The position numbers and the translations under genes are program-made. The notes beneath the pieces are model-generated. The model was not told the origin of the DNA. It did no database searches and saw only the letters and a program-made list of their open reading frames with translations. A stretch of DNA of 12,616 nucleotides from Pseudomonadota bacterium. GTDB taxonomy: Bacteria; Pseudomonadota; Alphaproteobacteria; Rhizobiales; Devosiaceae. The stretch spans positions 1 through 12,616 of the forward strand of contig JAEWHZ010000331.1 in the NCBI GenBank assembly GCA_023387585.1, in the 5' to 3' direction. Within the stretch, counting starts at the first letter, position 1. Every line of letters begins with the position of its first letter. Positions 11,995 through 12,616 of the stretch are shown one piece after another.

Positions 11995-12616
11995 ACCGGC
12001 CGGCGCTGATCGCCGCCCTGCTGCTCGGCCTCGCGCTCGCCGCTCCGGCCGGCGCGCAGGAGAACGACCGGCTCGAGATCGACGAGCTCGAGATCGAACG
12101 GCTGCTGCAAAGCCTCGAGGTCGCCCAACCCGAACAGGCCGACGAGCGCAACGAGGCCGCCGACATCAGCGCCGATATTTTCGGCCAGCGCCCACCGGCC
12201 GACCTCGCCTATGGCGCCTTCCAGCGCGGCTACTACCTCACCGCGCTCGAGCACGCCCTGGAACGTGCCGCAGAGAACGATGCCCACGCCCAGACGCTGA
12301 TCGCCGAGCTCTATGCGGGCGGGCTCGGCATCCCGCAGAATTATGAGCGTGCCGCCGCTTGGTACCGGCTCGCCTCCGGCAATGGCGATGCGCTGGCGAG
12401 CTTCGCCCTCGCCTTGCTCTACCAGCAGGGCCTCGGCGTCGAGCGCGACCGCGCCCGCGCCGCCGAACTGTTCGCCATCGCCGCCGATTCCGGCCATGTC
12501 GAGGCCATGTACAACCTCGCTCTGCTGCATGTCGAAGGCACCTATGCCGAGCCCAGCCTGTCGCGTGCCGCCGAACTGCTCGCCGAGGCCGCCGAGGCCG
12601 AGCTGCCGCAGGCGCA
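11991..12616 (+). CDS. Secreted Sel1-repeat (TPR-like) protein, 5' part; runs off the right edge
   Basis: An open frame of 208 codons with no stop before the window ends. It starts with a signal peptide (MNRPALIAALLLGLALAAPAGAQ, likely cut after Ala22), so the product should be exported to the periplasm. Residues 24-65 are acidic and helix-rich (ENDRLEIDELEIERLLQSLEV). From about residue 90 come Sel1-like repeats of about 36 residues: DAHAQTLIAELYAGGLGIPQ + NYERAAAWYRLASGNG, DALASFALALLYQQGLGVER + DRARAAELFAIAADSG, and HVEAMYNLALLHVEGTYAEP + SLSRAAELLAEAAEAE. Sel1 repeats form solenoids that bind partner proteins; enzymatic activity is not expected. The ATG (11991) overlaps the ThiE-like gene's TGA (11992-11994), so the two are probably co-translated. 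Total length and any C-terminal domain are unknown. Confidence 0.9.
   Translation, partial: MNRPALIAALLLGLALAAPAGAQENDRLEIDELEIERLLQSLEVAQPEQADERNEAADISADIFGQRPPADLAYGAFQRGYYLTALEHALERAAENDAHAQTLIAELYAGGLGIPQNYERAAAWYRLASGNGDALASFALALLYQQGLGVERDRARAAELFAIAADSGHVEAMYNLALLHVEGTYAEPSLSRAAELLAEAAEAELPQA

Noticed and set aside
1..12616. CRISPR array, tRNA, rRNA, insertion sequence, phage or defence cluster
   Set aside because: I found no regularly spaced direct repeats, no tRNA-like cloverleaf, and no transposase, integrase or capsid motifs. The only accessory items are the toxin-antitoxin pair and the palindromic repeats.

Overview
The window is GC-rich chromosomal DNA, with G or C at most third codon positions. 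It fits an alphaproteobacterium of the order Hyphomicrobiales (a Devosia-like or other rhizobial-group bacterium). This rests on three things: the order DUF4164-zapA-6S RNA-5-formyl-THF cyclo-ligase, the tkt-gap-pgk-(fba) carbon cluster with a vertebrate-like class I aldolase followed by a ThiE-like gene, and intergenic palindromes with GCGTTTCC/GGAAACGC arms. The genus is inference; no rRNA gene is present.

Left part (1-3807). The C-terminal part of a GGDEF diguanylate cyclase enters from the left edge (+). It converges on a minus-strand block read right to left: a DUF4164 coiled-coil protein, zapA (GTG start), the 6S RNA gene, 5-formyltetrahydrofolate cyclo-ligase, a YmdB-family phosphodiesterase (ATGA overlap with the ligase gene), and yebC behind a weak terminator. 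A composite palindromic repeat fills the convergent gap between the cyclase gene and yebC and supplies the yebC stop codon. A second copy of the same palindrome lies between the 6S RNA and the ligase gene.

Centre (3808-8540). From a divergent promoter region, transketolase, glyceraldehyde-3-phosphate dehydrogenase and phosphoglycerate kinase run on the plus strand. They cover the non-oxidative pentose phosphate pathway and lower glycolysis/gluconeogenesis. A small hairpin separates tkt from gap, and a strong intrinsic terminator follows gap. About 270 bp without a convincing gene precede pgk.

Right part (8541-12616). A RelB/DinJ-RelE/ParE toxin-antitoxin pair has its own promoter and a perfect operator palindrome. 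It converges on a minus-strand aldo/keto reductase. Class I fructose-bisphosphate aldolase (+) follows and ends in a strong terminator. Then come a degenerate ThiE-like gene and, overlapping it by ATGA, a secreted Sel1-repeat protein cut by the right edge. The toxin-antitoxin pair and the reductase sit where pgk and the aldolase gene are often adjacent in related bacteria, so they look like later insertions.

Most of the window is ordinary core metabolism and housekeeping. I see no wholly new system. The points most worth a second look are the 6S RNA with its adjoining repeat, the repeat that forms the yebC stop, the ThiE-like protein without its catalytic signatures, and the toxin-antitoxin insertion.
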